From Dryas octopetala (taxonomy: Eukaryota > Streptophyta > Magnoliopsida > Rosales > Rosaceae), in assembly GCA_963921425.1 (NCBI GenBank), contig OY992836.1:6525825-6589824 (forward strand): a stretch of DNA of 64,000 bases, written 5' to 3'. Positions 26,947 through 39,000 of this stretch are shown here, piece by piece (position 1 is the first letter of the stretch; every line of letters begins with the position of its first letter). The position numbers and the translations under genes were made by a program. Under the pieces are notes generated by a model that worked only from the letters and a program-made list of their open reading frames with translations, was not told the origin of the DNA and searched no databases.

Positions 26947-28514
26947 CTCTCCCTTAATGTCTAACTGTTGAACACCTAAGAGCTCTCTTAGATAGTTGAA
27001 CCTTTGCTTTGGCAAGGCCTTTGTGAAGATATCAGCTACCTGGACTTCAGTCCTGCAGTAGATTACTTCAATTACATTGTCAACTACATCATCCCTTATG
27101 AAATGATGCTTGAGTGCTATGTGCTTGGATCGACTGTGATAAACTGGATTCTTGGTCGTTGCTATTGCAGACTTGTTGTCACACAGGATAGAAGTTGCTG
27201 CCACTTGCTTCTCACCAAGGTCTTCTAGGATTCTTCTCAGCCATATTGCTTGAGAAGTTGCAAAGGAAGCTGCCACATATTCTGCTTCTGCAGTAGATTG
27301 AGCAATAGTTTGTTGCTTCTTTGAAGCCCATGCAAACACACTTGTTCCCATAGTGAAAGCATAGCCACAAGTTCTTTTCATGTCTTCAGCCCTTCCCAAT
27401 CACTATCACAGAATCCAAATAGCTTGGGCACTATATTTCTGTCATACATAATACCAAAACCAATTGAACCCTACAAGTATCTAAGAATTCTTTTTGCAAC
27501 ACCATAGTGAATAAGAGTTGGCTTGTGCATGAACCTAGACAATAAGCTAGTAGCATACATGATATCTGGTCTAGTTGCAGTCAAATACAACAAGCTTCCA
27601 ACCAGGCTTCTATAGACAGATGCATCAGCTTCTCCACTTCCATCTTCCTTCATAAATTTTTCATTCACAACTAGAGGTGTAGCTACTCGTTTGCAGCCAG
27701 CCATTCCAAACTTTTCTAGCAGTGTTTTTGCATATTTTGTTTGAGAAATAAAGATACCATCATCATTTTGACATATACCAATTTCTAAAAAGTAGTGTAG
27801 AAGTCCTAAATCATTCATCTTATATTTTTTCTTCATATCTCTCTTGAATTCAGCAACCATACTCTCATCATTTCCAGTAATCACTAAATCATCAACATAA
27901 AGTGAGACAATGAGAATATTGGATTTACCTTCTAATTTTGTGTAGCGAGTAGTTTCACTTAGGCTTCTTTTAAATCCACTTCTGATAAAATAGGAATCAA
28001 TCTCCCCATACCATGCTCAAGGTGCTTGTTTCAAGCCATAAAGAGCTTTCTTCAACTTATACACCTTCAATTCTTGTCCTTCAATGATAAAACCTTGAGG
28101 TTGATCAACAAAGGCTTCCTCCTTCAAGACTCCATTGAGGAATGCAGATTTGACATCCAGTTGGTGCAGAAACCAACCTTTTTGAGTAGCTAAGGAGATT
28201 AAACTCCTTATAGTATCAAGTCTTGTCACTGGTGCAAAGGTTTCATTATAGTCTATTCTAGACTTTTGTGAATAGCCTTTTGCAACCAGTCTGGCCTTGT
28301 TCCTTTTAATAGAACCATCTTGGTTGAGCTTTGTTTTGTAGATCCACTTCACTCCAATAACAGTTTTGTTACTTGGTCTATCTACTAGCTCCCAAGTCTC
28401 GTTCTTCTCAATAACATTGATTTCCTCCTGCATTGCAATCTTCCATGATTCATCTTTGATAACATCTTCAAAGCTTTCTGGTTCTAAAACATAGAAATTG
28501 CAACTTGCATACAC
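26947..28514 (-). pseudogene. Copia B reverse transcriptase and RNase H
   Basis: From high to low coordinates the minus strand encodes the RT entry block (WKIAMQEEI), LDVKSAFLNG, KALYGLKQAP, a YVDDLVITG catalytic strand near 27,890, and SLVGSLLYLTATRPD. RNase H follows (TAEAEYVAASFATSQAIWLR, LCDNKSAI, HIALKHHFIRD). A TGA follows the KQAP block near 28,015 and further frame changes occur near 27,885 and 27,400-27,470, so RT is not made in one piece. A polypurine tract (AAGGGAGAG on the minus strand, about 26,947-26,955) lies between its end and the LTR. Confidence 0.88.
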
Positions 28515-29989
28515 ATCATTAAAATCCTCATTCGATTTGGGGGAGAACTAGGAGTTGAATGTGTAGAGGAACCTGCGTGAGGACTTGTTGGTGGTGTAGC
28601 TTCTTCTTCAAACTCACCCTCATTTTCTGCATTTTCTTCATCTTCTGTAACATCAATTGATTGCTCTTGGATTGCCTTTTGCTTCCAATCCCAAGCAACG
28701 TTTTCATTGAATATCACATCTCTGCAGATAATAACTTTTTCCTTCTCAAGATGAAATAGCATATAGCCTTTTGACATAGAGCTATATCCCACAAATATGC
28801 ATTTCTCACTCAATTCATCAATCTTCTGTCTGAGTTCTTTTGGCACATGAGCATAGCATATGGAACCAAACACTCTTAGATGATTGACAAAGGGTTTTCT
28901 TGCACTCCATATCTCAAAAGGTGTCTTGCCCTCCACTACTCTTGTAGGACATCTATTCATCAAGTACACAGCGGTGTTTACTGCTTCACCCCAAAAACTT
29001 TGAGGAATCCCCTTGTCATGCATCATTGACTTTGCCATTTCAACAATGGTTCTGTTTTTCCTCTCAGAAACACCATTCTGCTATGGGGTGTAGGCTATAG
29101 TTAACTGTCTCTCTACTCTAATGTCTTGACATAACTTGCCAAATTCATTTGAGTTGTATTCACCTCCTCTGTCACTTCTTAGCACCTTGATTAAAAGACC
29201 ACTTTGTCTCTCAACCATCATCTAATACTTCTTGAAAACAGAGAAAGCTTCTGATTTTTGCTTTAGAAAGTACAACCATGTCATTCTTGTGAAGTCATCT
29301 ATAAATGTGATGAAATATCTGTTGCCAACTTGAGTTGCAGTCTTCATTGGTCCACAGATATCAGTATGGATCAATTCCAAAGCTGATTTTGCTCTCAAAG
29401 CTGTACCTTTGGAAAATGAGTCTCTATGTTGTTTGCCTAGAGAACACCCTTCACTCACATCATCTACATCCTGAATGGTTGGTAAGCCAATCACCATTTC
29501 ATGTTGTTGCAAATTCTTCAAACTTTGGAAGTTCAAATGACCAAGTCTTTTGTACCATAGCCAAGAGTCATTGACTACATCTACTTTCAAAGCAATATTT
29601 TCTGAATAGTTGAAAGTAAGAAGGAAGCTTCTGTTCTTTCTCATCTCTATCTTGGTTATAAGCTCATTTGAATCTCTTCTTGCATAAATCTTGCAGCAAT
29701 TGTTATCAAAGTGAACTCCATAACCATTTTGCAGTAGTTGACCAACACTTAGCAGATTTTGGTCCAATTCTGGAACCAACAACACATCTTGAATCCTCTT
29801 CCTTCCTTTTCTTGTCTCAATGGATATGCTTCCCTTGCCTTTAGTATCAACAAGATTACCATTTCCCATTTTCACTCTTGAACTCACAAAGATGCTTCTA
29901 TCTCCAGTCATGTGATTGCTGTAGTCATTATCAACGAACCAAACATGTTCATTTTTATCTTCAGTTGCAGCTAGACAAGCATAAAACAT
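28484..29989 (-). pseudogene. Copia B protease end and integrase
   Basis: The minus strand gives the end of the protease region, the pre-integrase zinc block (SWLWYKRLGHLNFQSL, EGCSLGKQ), the integrase core with HTDICGPM and FITFIDDFTRMTWLYFL, and the C-terminal integrase block (MAKSMMHDKGIPQSFWGEAVNTA). In-frame TAG codons lie at 29,222-29,224 and 29,081-29,083, the same two positions as in Copia A. A frame overlap near 28,490 separates it from RT. The integrase is therefore truncated unless stops are read through. Confidence 0.88.
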
Positions 29990-31039
29990 GTTTCCATCTC
30001 CACCTTGATCTTCTGTGAAGTTGGCTTATTGCTTGTTGCTTGTTCTTGAGCCTACAATCTTTTTGAACATGGCCAAACTTTTACAATTGTAGCATTTAGC
30101 CTTCCGTTTGAACCAACAATCTTTTTCTTCATGACTTTTTCTATTACATATCTTGCACTTTGTACCTTCTGAATTTTGAGTAAAGTTCTTCTTTTCCACA
30201 TTAGTCTCAGAGTTGTTCTTCCACTTGCCTTTTTTATTTTTCCTTTCCAATTGTTATTCCCTTTTGAAGTTTCTGGTTTACTTTGGTATGAACTAGACTG
30301 GTTTCTCATCACTCTCTTTTGAACCTAAACTAAAGGATTGGAAAGTACTCTCTACAGTATTTTCAACATGCCTAGATAGTCTTTGATCAAAGGCTTTTAT
30401 GGATCTCATCACTTCTTGAACACTAAGTGTACTAAGGTCTTTAGTTTCTTTAACCTATGTCGATTTTGGCGGACCGTGCTCCACCCCGGTGAATTCATGC
30501 GGTTAATGGACACTATTGGATCATACTTTTGAGGTAAATTAATTAGAATTTTCTGCACTACTCTTTTTTCACTTATTTCCTCACCATATATAACTCTTCA
30601 TTTGATTTACAGTCTCAGTAAGTTTAGACATGTAATCACTCAACAACTCATTTTCACTCATTCTAGCATATTCAAAATCTTTTCTCCAGGATTGACATTT
30701 AACAGCTCTAACCTGGATTGCTCCTATATATTCTTTATGCAGAACCTCCCAAGCTCCTTTGACTGTTGTCTCTATCATGATTTTTAAAAAAATCTCTCTA
30801 GTGACTCCTTGTTGAATCAAACTGAGTGCCTTAGCATTTTTCTTCTCATGCTCCTTCAACTGCTTCAACTCAGCTACTGTCAAAGCTTCTATATTTTCTG
30901 GTACTACATATCCTTCTTCAACCTATCTCCATAGGTCAAGTGATATGAATATGGTTTTCATCATCACACTCCAGTAATCAAAGTTCTCACCTCCAAATAT
31001 TTGAGATCGAACATCACTACTGCTATTTAAGCTTGCCAT
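29990..31039 (-). pseudogene. Copia B gag
   Basis: The gag starts at ATG 31,039 by comparison with Copia A. It contains the UBN2-type gag region (EHEKKNAKALSLIQQGV, VKGAWEVLHKEY) and a degraded zinc-knuckle region at 30,050-30,130. It is broken by a stop near 30,930, frameshifts, and an extra GC-rich segment of about 50 bp at 30,454-30,502 absent from Copia A. Confidence 0.85.
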
Positions 31040-31095
31040 CAGTGAGTTTGTTTGTTAGATAGGAAAAATGCCCCAGTAGAGGAAGATCAACACAG

Positions 31096-31108
31096 CTCTG
31101 ATACCAAC
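31096..31108 (-). other. Primer-binding site of Copia B
   Basis: The minus strand reads GTTGGTATCAGAGC directly after the LTR. It contains the classic TGGTATCAGAGC complementary to initiator tRNA-Met. Confidence 0.92.
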
Positions 31109-31628
31109 TGTTAGATTTGATTCCAAGCTTACAAGTAATCTCACACACACACAATGAATTAAAGATTCAAGTTAAGCACAACACGCACAAGAGAAGAGAA
31201 AATTGCAGAGAGAGTTGAGAGAGAATTTTCTGATGTGAGTAGTGAAATCTATATTTGATCTCATCTACAACTTGTGATATATTTCAAGTTACATAAAGTA
31301 CTTTAATACAAAATATCTAAGGTTAGGTAATGATCTCAGTAAGAGCTTGAGTGTCAAACTTTCCAAACATAAAAGTCAAAGCATAAAGCAAAAAACATAA
31401 AAATATATTTTCTGTCAAAGTTGGCTTGACGATCGATTGTCAGTGACTTGACGATCGATTGTCCTCTTACGTACGTCCAAATTTCTGATGAAGTTATCTT
31501 GAGCCACAATTTCCAGAAGTTTAGCCTTTGAGCATAAGTAGGTAGAATTTTCTGAAAATGTTGGCTTGAGCCACATTTTTCAGAACTTTTGTCTTATGCA
31601 TAAATCAACTTAGACATTAACTTCAACA
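31109..31628 (-). repeat. 5' LTR of Copia B
   Basis: A complete 520-bp LTR, TGTTAGATTT...ACTTCAACA, followed by the target duplication ATAAT (31,629-31,633). It shows the uninterrupted sequence of the site entered by the CACTA in the other LTR. Confidence 0.95.
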
Positions 31629-31633
31629 ATAAT

Positions 31634-33184
31634 CGCCTTTCAATATTTGCGGCCCGTGCTATTCATTTGTTAATTGGCTCAATTTTCTGTATTGTTCGGG
31701 CTGGTATTTAGTTGGTCTGGGGGAGTATTAATTGAGCTTAATTAGTTGTTCAATTTACTTATTTAGTTGGGCTGAACTTGATATAGATTGATAAGGAAGA
31801 AATTATTCTAGCCTACTATGTGTTTAGGATTTTTCTTGAACTGCTTTTATTGTGGCCGAGTATGCGATGCTTATTTCGCTTACGTCTTAATCTGAAATAA
31901 TTTTTGAGTTATTTTTCCATGACGAAGTGATATATACTATACTTTCATCATTATTTACAATCTTAATTTCATAAAATAATATCGTAAACTATATTTTCAT
32001 CTATATATATATGCCACCAATTTTATATACTCAATCACAATTATCTTTTCACTTTTCTCACCTGCAACAACACACGTACAATTAAGCACTATAAATTGTA
32101 TCTCCTATAAATTGCAACACAAAGACATGCTTTATACTTCTCAGAAAATTACATATATGACTATAAAATTTATAAACCAAACTATGAAAACTAATTTCCA
32201 ACTTCCTCTATTTAATTATACTTCTCGTTCTCTAGCTCTCTCAGCTTACTTTCCATGGTTTATTGTGAGATCTTGCATTTATGTCATTTTTAAGGATAAG
32301 CTAACTTCTCCTGTTGTGCAAAACTTCTTTTGATTGGTACAAAAGTTTTACTTCTGATTAAATGTGTTAATTGGTGCACACTATGTTTCCTGTGCAATTA
32401 ATCTAAAAACCCATATATAGTTCTAGCATTTAGGCTTGCTGTAGATTTTTATGCCTCAGTTGAAATGTTTTTTTTTCTTTTTTTTGCTGAGGTTTTCTTT
32501 CCTTGCATTGTTTTGAGATTTTGAGTTTAAGTTCATTTTTATGCATGGGTAACTTCTGCTGTGATGTAAAGCTGCTTTCAATTGGTTAGAGGTGTTCCTT
32601 CTGATTAAATGGCTTAAATTGCTATAATCGTTTTTGCCAGCCTGTTCTTGCACCTTATCAATCTCATTCGAATGAAGCTTTTACATTCATATGTTTTTTT
32701 TATTACACGTTAAAGAACATGTCTGCACTTTTAAATTACATGGACTCAAATTTTACCATTTATCTACACTAACAAATCACATTTTCCAAATTTAATTCCA
32801 GCAAAGAAGAGCTAGGAGAATCCCACTGCACAAGACAACAAAGGATATAAGGAGCCCACAAACACTGAAGATGAATCCCCCAAAACCCATTAAGCCACCT
32901 GTGAACACCCATCCAAGAGCTTTTGAACAATGACCAATTGAATATTGCTGACCTTTTGTTTACTATGACATACAATTGTCTCACCAAGTATTGTAATATC
33001 TTTTTGAATGCTGTTACTTTTATTAAGATATCATCAATATCTTAACATAACAACCAGCATATAGAACATACAATGAATCCGCATTTTGTAACTTAAGCTT
33101 AGTTAAGAAACATTGATATCAGTGTTTACAGACATATTTAGATCGACTTTCATATATATGTAAAAATTCTTATATTTTAGTTTT
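31634..33184. other. Intergenic AT-rich DNA
   Basis: No intact gene is seen. The only suggestive item is a hydrophobic exon-like fragment on the minus strand (32,792-32,955, listed separately). The rest is AT-rich with short runs and no recognised repeat boundaries. Confidence 0.6.
32792..32955 (-). pseudogene. Exon-like fragment of a hydrophobic protein, unrecognised
   Basis: One minus-strand frame is open for about 50 codons to a TAA at 32,792. It reads as a strongly hydrophobic, Gly-rich pair of membrane-like segments (ALGWVFTGGLMGFGGFIF, then CGLLISFVVLCSGILLALL). Stops lie just upstream, next to AG acceptor-like sites. It could be the last exon of a decayed membrane-protein gene or chance. 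I do not recognise the family. Confidence 0.25.
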
Positions 33185-33372
33185 TGTTGTAAATATATTG
33201 TTATATGTGGCTATCCCTGTAATTAGTTGTAGGGGCATACTAGTAAATATACAAAACCTAGTAAACCCTACTTCTATATAAGGATATTTATAACATGAAT
33301 AAGATAGACTGATCATATTCTCTCTGCCTCCTCTCTTCCACAAACCCTAGATTTTCACATACTTTTACAACA
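33185..33372 (+). repeat. 5' LTR of Copia C
   Basis: 188 bp, TGTTGTAAATATATTG...CTTTTACAACA, with a TATATAAGG promoter-like box at about 33,276. It is followed by CGTTATCAGCACGA, the position of the primer-binding site. It differs from the 3' LTR at one base. Confidence 0.95.
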
Positions 33373-33714
33373 CGTTATCAGCACGAAAAGCTGTTTGGAT
33401 TGTGGATCGCCAAACAAAAAAGGATCATCATTCAATCCGTTCTTCAATCAATCAAGCACGAGAAGCTCTTTGGATTGTGGATTGTGGATCGATAAACGAA
33501 AGAGGATCATCCTTCAATTTGTTCTTCAACCAAGTAGGTTTTATAAAACAATTTTATATTCATGTTTTAAAACCTTGATTGATTGAAAAAATCTCCATAA
33601 AGCATGAACCCTAAATCTATGTGATTGATTTATTTGGGATTACATATATTTTATACATGTATTTGGGTTGAATGATTAAATAATAAAAAGGAGGAAATTT
33701 CTTGGGGTGATCGG

Positions 33715-34275
33715 AAACCACCCCGCGCGGCCAGCAGCCCCCCTCACCCACGCGCGTTGCCTCGCGCTTCGCTGCCAGCAGCAGCAGCGCAGCAGCAGAG
33801 CCTCGCGCCGCTGCCAGCGCCTCCTCGCGCGCATAGCAGCAGCCTCACGCTGCCAGCCCTCTTGCACCAGTAGCCATGCAGCAGCCCAGCAGGCCTTGCT
33901 GCCTTGCAGAGGCGCAGCCCAGCAGGTCTTGCAGCAGCCCAGAGGCGGAGCCCAGCAGGCCTTGCTGCAGCTCAGCAGCGCAGCCCAGCAGCCTCGCAGG
34001 CCCAGCAGGCCTCCCACGCTGGCAGCCCAGTAGGCCCGCCACGCAGGTGCCACGTCACTCACATTCTGGCAGCCCAGTAGGCCCGCCACGCAGGTGCCAC
34101 GTCACCGCCACGCTGGCAGCCCAGCAGGCCCACCTTGCAGCCGCTGCCACGTGGACGCCACGCGAGCTGCCACGCAAGCAGCCCAGGCCCGCCACGTCAG
34201 CTGCCACGTGTCCGCCACGCAGGCAGCCAAGCCGCTGCCACGTCAGCGCCACGTCGCTGCCACTCCCACGTTGAC
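33715..34275. repeat. GC-rich low-complexity block in the Copia C leader
   Basis: In an otherwise AT-rich window this 560-bp block is strongly GC-rich. The first half is built of CAGCAGCCCAGCAGGCC-like units. The second half (about 34,045-34,275) is built of GCCACG and GCCACGTC units with roughly nine CCACGT hexamers. Ala-, Cys- and Trp-rich open frames over it on both strands are by-products of the repeats. Confidence 0.85.
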
Positions 34276-34317
34276 ACATGGCGAGCCTCCTGAAACTTTG
34301 TAAAAAGGAGATGTTAA

Positions 34318-34392
34318 TTCTTGTCATGCCTGGGGTTTGAACCCAGGACCTCTTGGGTACCAAGAGTGCACCTTAACCACTGTGCTGCTGAT
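34318..34392 (-). repeat. tRNA-like / SINE-head sequence in the Copia C leader
   Basis: The minus strand has a B box GGTTCAAACCC (34,333-34,343) inside a perfect 5-bp T-stem and 7-nt loop. An A-box-like AGCACAGTGGTTAAGG lies about 30 bp upstream in that strand, with a CTCTT/AAGAG stem between them at the anticodon-arm position. The loop lacks the T expected before an anticodon, so it is a tRNA-derived repeat head and not a functional tRNA. No poly-A tail was found. Confidence 0.6.
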
Positions 34393-34770
34393 AGTTTATT
34401 GTTAGTATGCAAACCATTTAATATATATACCCTAAATGCTAGAAACTTTTATTCAAATAATTTTGTGATATTTTTCTGTTCTACTTGGGTATATGAATAT
34501 TTTACTTGTTTAAATTTTTGCACTAGAATATATGTGTAGAAATTGCAGGTAATTAATGAACCAGTAGTTCATACATAAATATTGAACTTGTAGCTTCAAT
34601 AATGCCATATAAGGAACTTGAAGTTTCCTTCATAAATTCACCATACATGATAAAACCAGTAGATTTTACATGTCTATACTATGTTATAGAACTTGAAGTT
34701 CTTATTTATTGTTTATGGATATTATTGCCCGAAGCACTAATCATGATTATTTGTTCCTTTCAACCAAAGA

Positions 34771-35802
34771 ATGTCAAATCTCAACAAGCTTGATTTCGTC
34801 GCTTTGGAAGTTTCCGGAAGAAACTATCTAAAGTGGACTCAAGATGTTAAGCTTCATTTGACTACCAAGAAGATGAGATCGACAATCAATGCAGACAATG
34901 TTGTCGCAGAATCTCTTAAGACAAGTGCCATGATCTTCATTAGGAAGCATATGGAGGAAGCACTTCAAGTTGAGTACCTCGCTGAAGAGGATCCACGAGC
35001 TCTTTGGGTTGCTCTGGAAGAGCGGTTTAACCATCAAAAGACCATTTTCTTGCCTGAAGCAAGATATGATTGGCAGAACATTCGTTTCCAGGATTTCAAA
35101 TCCGTGAATGAGTATAATTCGGAGATCTGCCGGATCCGGTCGCTCCTCAAATTTTGTGGGGAGGAGCTCACCGAAGCTGACCTATTGGAGAAGACTTTCT
35201 CCACCTTCCCTGCCTCCTGTTTGGTCCTGCAGCAACAATACAGGGAGAGGAATTTTACCAAGTTCTCGGCATTGATCACCACTCTGTTGCTCGCTGAAAA
35301 GAACAACAACTTATTAATGAGAAATGATCAAGCCCGACCTGTCGGTACTAAAGCAGCACCATTGCCTGAAGCAAACGCTGTTACTTATCGCGATTCAAAC
35401 CGCAAAAGAGGATACCGAGGTCATGGAAAGGGCACAAAGTCTGACTGCCCGAGATATGGAAGGAAAGGTTCTCAGAGGAATGACCTGTATGACCGAGGCC
35501 AACGTGGCCATGGCCCATGTGGTAGGAACCACGGTCCCTCGGCCCCAAGAACTCGAAATGAGAGGAACACTGGTCCGGCCCGTCGCCACCAGAATCAGAA
35601 TCAGAATCAGAATGATATCTGTTACCGATGTGGAGGAACTGATCACTGGTCCCGCACCTGCCGTGCATCAGCGCAAGCTGTAAATGAGTATCACGCCAGT
35701 CGCGGAACTCGAGAGACCAACCTCATTGAGGGATCATTTCCTACGGATACCACCCTAGAGGTCACTGATTTCCAGACTGAATCTGGACACTTCGAGGACT
35801 AG
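34771..35802 (+). CDS. Copia C Gag protein
   Basis: 343 aa starting MSNLNKLDFVALEVSG, the usual opening of this copia Gag type. Residues about 10-180 form the gag domain (GRNYLKWTQDVKLHL, EYLAEEDPRALWVALEERF, LLEKTFSTFPASCLVLQQQY). A basic Arg/Gly-rich linker follows. A CCHC zinc knuckle, CYRCGGTDHWSRTC, lies near residue 285. The C-terminus is acidic. Gag coats the element RNA. It is the only fully open gene of the element and ends at TAG 35,800-35,802, separated by about 200 bp from the protease, so gag and pol are not in one frame. Confidence 0.9.
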   Translation: MSNLNKLDFVALEVSGRNYLKWTQDVKLHLTTKKMRSTINADNVVAESLKTSAMIFIRKHMEEALQVEYLAEEDPRALWVALEERFNHQKTIFLPEARYDWQNIRFQDFKSVNEYNSEICRIRSLLKFCGEELTEADLLEKTFSTFPASCLVLQQQYRERNFTKFSALITTLLLAEKNNNLLMRNDQARPVGTKAAPLPEANAVTYRDSNRKRGYRGHGKGTKSDCPRYGRKGSQRNDLYDRGQRGHGPCGRNHGPSAPRTRNERNTGPARRHQNQNQNQNDICYRCGGTDHWSRTCRASAQAVNEYHASRGTRETNLIEGSFPTDTTLEVTDFQTESGHFED

Positions 35803-36014
35803 AAACTCGATGACATGGATATGATCGGCGCTTGTGCCGTATTTATTTTCTGAATAATGTTTTTCTTATTCAGATTATTTTGGTGATTTATGATTTGGAT
35901 TATTTGTTTTGGAAATTTGGTTATGCTCGAATATTATTTAATTCAATTAAGTTATTTTCATACATGTGATCTATTGAATTAAATTTATGAATAAGCATGT
36001 TTAGTGGGGAAGTT

Positions 36015-39000
36015 TGTTGTCTGGCAGACAGTGCTACTACGCACACCATACTTCAAGATCGGAAGTATTTTTCAAACTTATTGCTTACTCATACCTCTGT
36101 GACAACCATATCAGGCCAATCCAACCTGATAGAGGGCCATGGCAAAGCCCATTTTTATGTTGTCCAATGGTACTAAATTACCATTAATGAGGCCTTATAT
36201 TCTCCAAGTTCTAGAAGAACGTTGTTGAGTTATAAGGATATTCAAGCCAACGGTTATCACGTTGAAACCACTGAGGAAAATGGAGTGGAATATCTTTGCA
36301 TAACCTCCAATTTGTATGGCCAGAAGCGTACATTGGAGAAATTGAAATGCCTATCGAGCGGTCTTTATATGACCACCATTAAATCGATTGAGGCCAATCA
36401 CATAGTTAACCAGAAGTTAACCAATTCTAGCAGTTTCTTTCTATGGCATGACCGGTTGGGATACCCAGGTCAAAGTATGATGCGCCGTATCCTCAATTCA
36501 TCACACGAGCATCCCCTTACTAATAAGGATCTTGTGTTTAGTGACACACTATGCCAAACTTGCTCGCTTAGAAAGTTGAATACTAGACCATTATATGCAA
36601 AGACTAGTAAAGACTCCATCCTTTTCCTGCAAAGGATACAAGGGAATATTTGTGGACCTATCCAACCACCATGCGGACCATTTAAATATTTTATGGTTTT
36701 GGTTGATACATCGACAAAGTGATCACATGTTACACTATTGTCCACAAGAAACGCTGCTTTTGCTAAACTTCTCGCCCAGAAGGCTCACCACACGGATTAT
36801 CTTATAAAGTCCAGAAGATTTGATAATGCCGGAGAGTTTACATCGAAAACTTTCGATGATTATTGCATGTCCCTTGGGATTAATGTTGAACATCGAGTTC
36901 CCCATGTTCACACCCAGAATGGTCTCGCAGAAGCGTTCATTAAAGGATTACAAATGATCGCACGAACCTTGGTTATGCGCACCAAGTTTCCAATTTCTGC
37001 GTGGGGCTATGTAATCTTGCATGCAGCCATGTTGGTCCGGTTGAGGCCCACTGCTACCCAACCTTACTCCGCGTTACAGCTGGTGACTGGGTACGAACCT
37101 GACGTTTCGTACTTACGCGTATTTGGGTATGCAGTTTACGTGCCAGTTGCGCCGCTACAACGTACCAAAATGGGTCCTCAACAAACGATGGGCATATATG
37201 TCGATTATGAATCCCCATCCATTATACGCTTTTTAGAGCCCTTGACAGGCGATCTCTTTACCGCTAGATTTGCGGATTGTCACTTTGATGAGACAGTCTT
37301 CCCGCCGTTAGGGGGAGATAAGAACGTCACCGTTCCTGAAGAACGACGTGAATTGACGTGGAATGTCCCCACTATGTCTCATCTCGATCCCCGAACCGCA
37401 CAATGTGATAGTGAAGTGCGGAGAATTCTAGATCTACAGAGTATAACTCATAATATGCCAGACGCATTCTCTGATCTAGCTAAAGTGACGAGATCACATA
37501 TACCTGCTGCAAATGTGCCTGCAAGGATATCCGTCCCCGAAGGACGTGTCGTCCTAGGAGGCTGTGTCGTCCCAGATGGACGAGGTACAACAATAGTGGC
37601 TAACCAGTCATATGTCCCTGCCCAGAAGTGAGGTTGACCACTAGGTTCGATGGACTCTTATCCCCAGAAGAGGATACATTTGGCACAAATGAGTTCCCTT
37701 GACATCGCGATCTCAATCGATCCATCTCACAAAATAGTTCCGGATTATGGGTCCGTCCCAGAAGAGACGGCGTTAGGGGACGCTCCAACGTTTGAACCCA
37801 CTCCCGAGAAAATAAAGATCTCTATAAATTATGCATGCTTAAATGAGCTCTGGAATCGAAACGAGATTATCATCGATGATATATTTGTATTCGCGGTAGC
37901 TACCGAAATCATAACTAGCGATGACATCGAACCTCACTCCGTTGATGAATGTCAACGTCGAGACGACTGGCCAAAATGGAAAGAAGCAATCCAGGTCGAA
38001 TTAGATTCCTTGACAAAGAGAAAGGTATTTGGGCCTGTCGTTCCTACACCTTCCCCATGTTAAACCTGTAGAATTTAAATGGGTATTTGTAAGGAAGCGT
38101 AATGAGAAAAACGAGATTGTGAGATACAAGGCTCGTCTAGTGGCGCAAGGATTTTCTCAACGCCCTGGGATTGATTACGAGGAAGAGTATTCCCCCGTAA
38201 TGGACGTCATAACGTTCCACTACCTTATCAGTTTGGTAGTTTCCGAAAAACTGAGTATGCAGCTTATGGATGTGGTCACTACTTATCTCTATGGGGATCT
38301 TGATACAGAGATATATATGAAAGTTCCCGAAAGACTTAAGACACCCGATGCAAATAGTTCCAGACCACGGAACACGCTCTCCATTAGTTTGAGGCGTTCA
38401 CTTTATGGATTGAAACAATCCGGACGGAGGTGGTATAACCGTCTAAAGTGAGTATTTGATCGGGATGGGATATGTGAATAATGTTCTATGCCCTTGCGTG
38501 TTTATTAAGAACAAGTTCTGGTTTTGCTATTGTAGTTGTTTATGTCGATGACATGAATCTAATTGGTACTCCTGAAGAGATCAAGGAAACTGCTAAACAC
38601 CTGAAGTTGAAATTCGAGATGAAAGATCTTGGGAGAACGAATTTCTGTCTCGGCCTGGAGCTCGAGCACCGTGCAGATGGAATTCTAGTCCATCAATTGA
38701 ATGACATCCAGAAGATGTTAAGGCGCTTTAATGAGGATAAAGCGAAGCCTTCTAGCACGCCCATGATCGTCCGTTGTCTAGATCCTAAGAATAATCCGTT
38801 TCATCCCGTAGATGATAACGAAGAGATATTGGCACCAGAAGTCCCATATCTAAGTACAATAGGCGCATTATTGTACTTGTCTCAATGTACTAGACCGGAC
38901 ATATCATTCGCTGTGAACTTGTTAGCTAGATGTAGCTCTGCGCCAACACGCCGCCACTGAAATGGCATAAAAGACATTTTCCGCTACCTTAGAGGTACGC

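Larger units (their letters stand above)
15787..31628 (-). mobile_element. Copia B: Ty1/copia retrotransposon carrying a CACTA insertion in its 3' LTR
   Basis: The minus-strand element is bounded by the 5-bp target duplication ATAAT (15,782-15,786 and 31,629-31,633). Its LTRs are 520 bp each once the CACTA element (16,140-26,776) and its 3-bp duplication are removed. The internal order from right to left is primer-binding site, gag, protease, integrase, RT, RNase H, polypurine tract. Without the CACTA it is about 5.2 kb, a normal copia size. Several stops and frameshifts disable it. The two LTRs differ at roughly a dozen positions by eye, so the insertion is not recent. Confidence 0.95.

Noticed and set aside
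33676..34274. Overlapping Ala/Trp/Cys-rich open frames on both strands
   Set aside because: They come from GC-rich low-complexity repeats. They lack a domain and sit in the leader of a copia element.
34318..34392. A functional tRNA gene
   Set aside because: The anticodon-arm loop lacks the conserved T and the acceptor stem does not close, so I call it tRNA-derived only.
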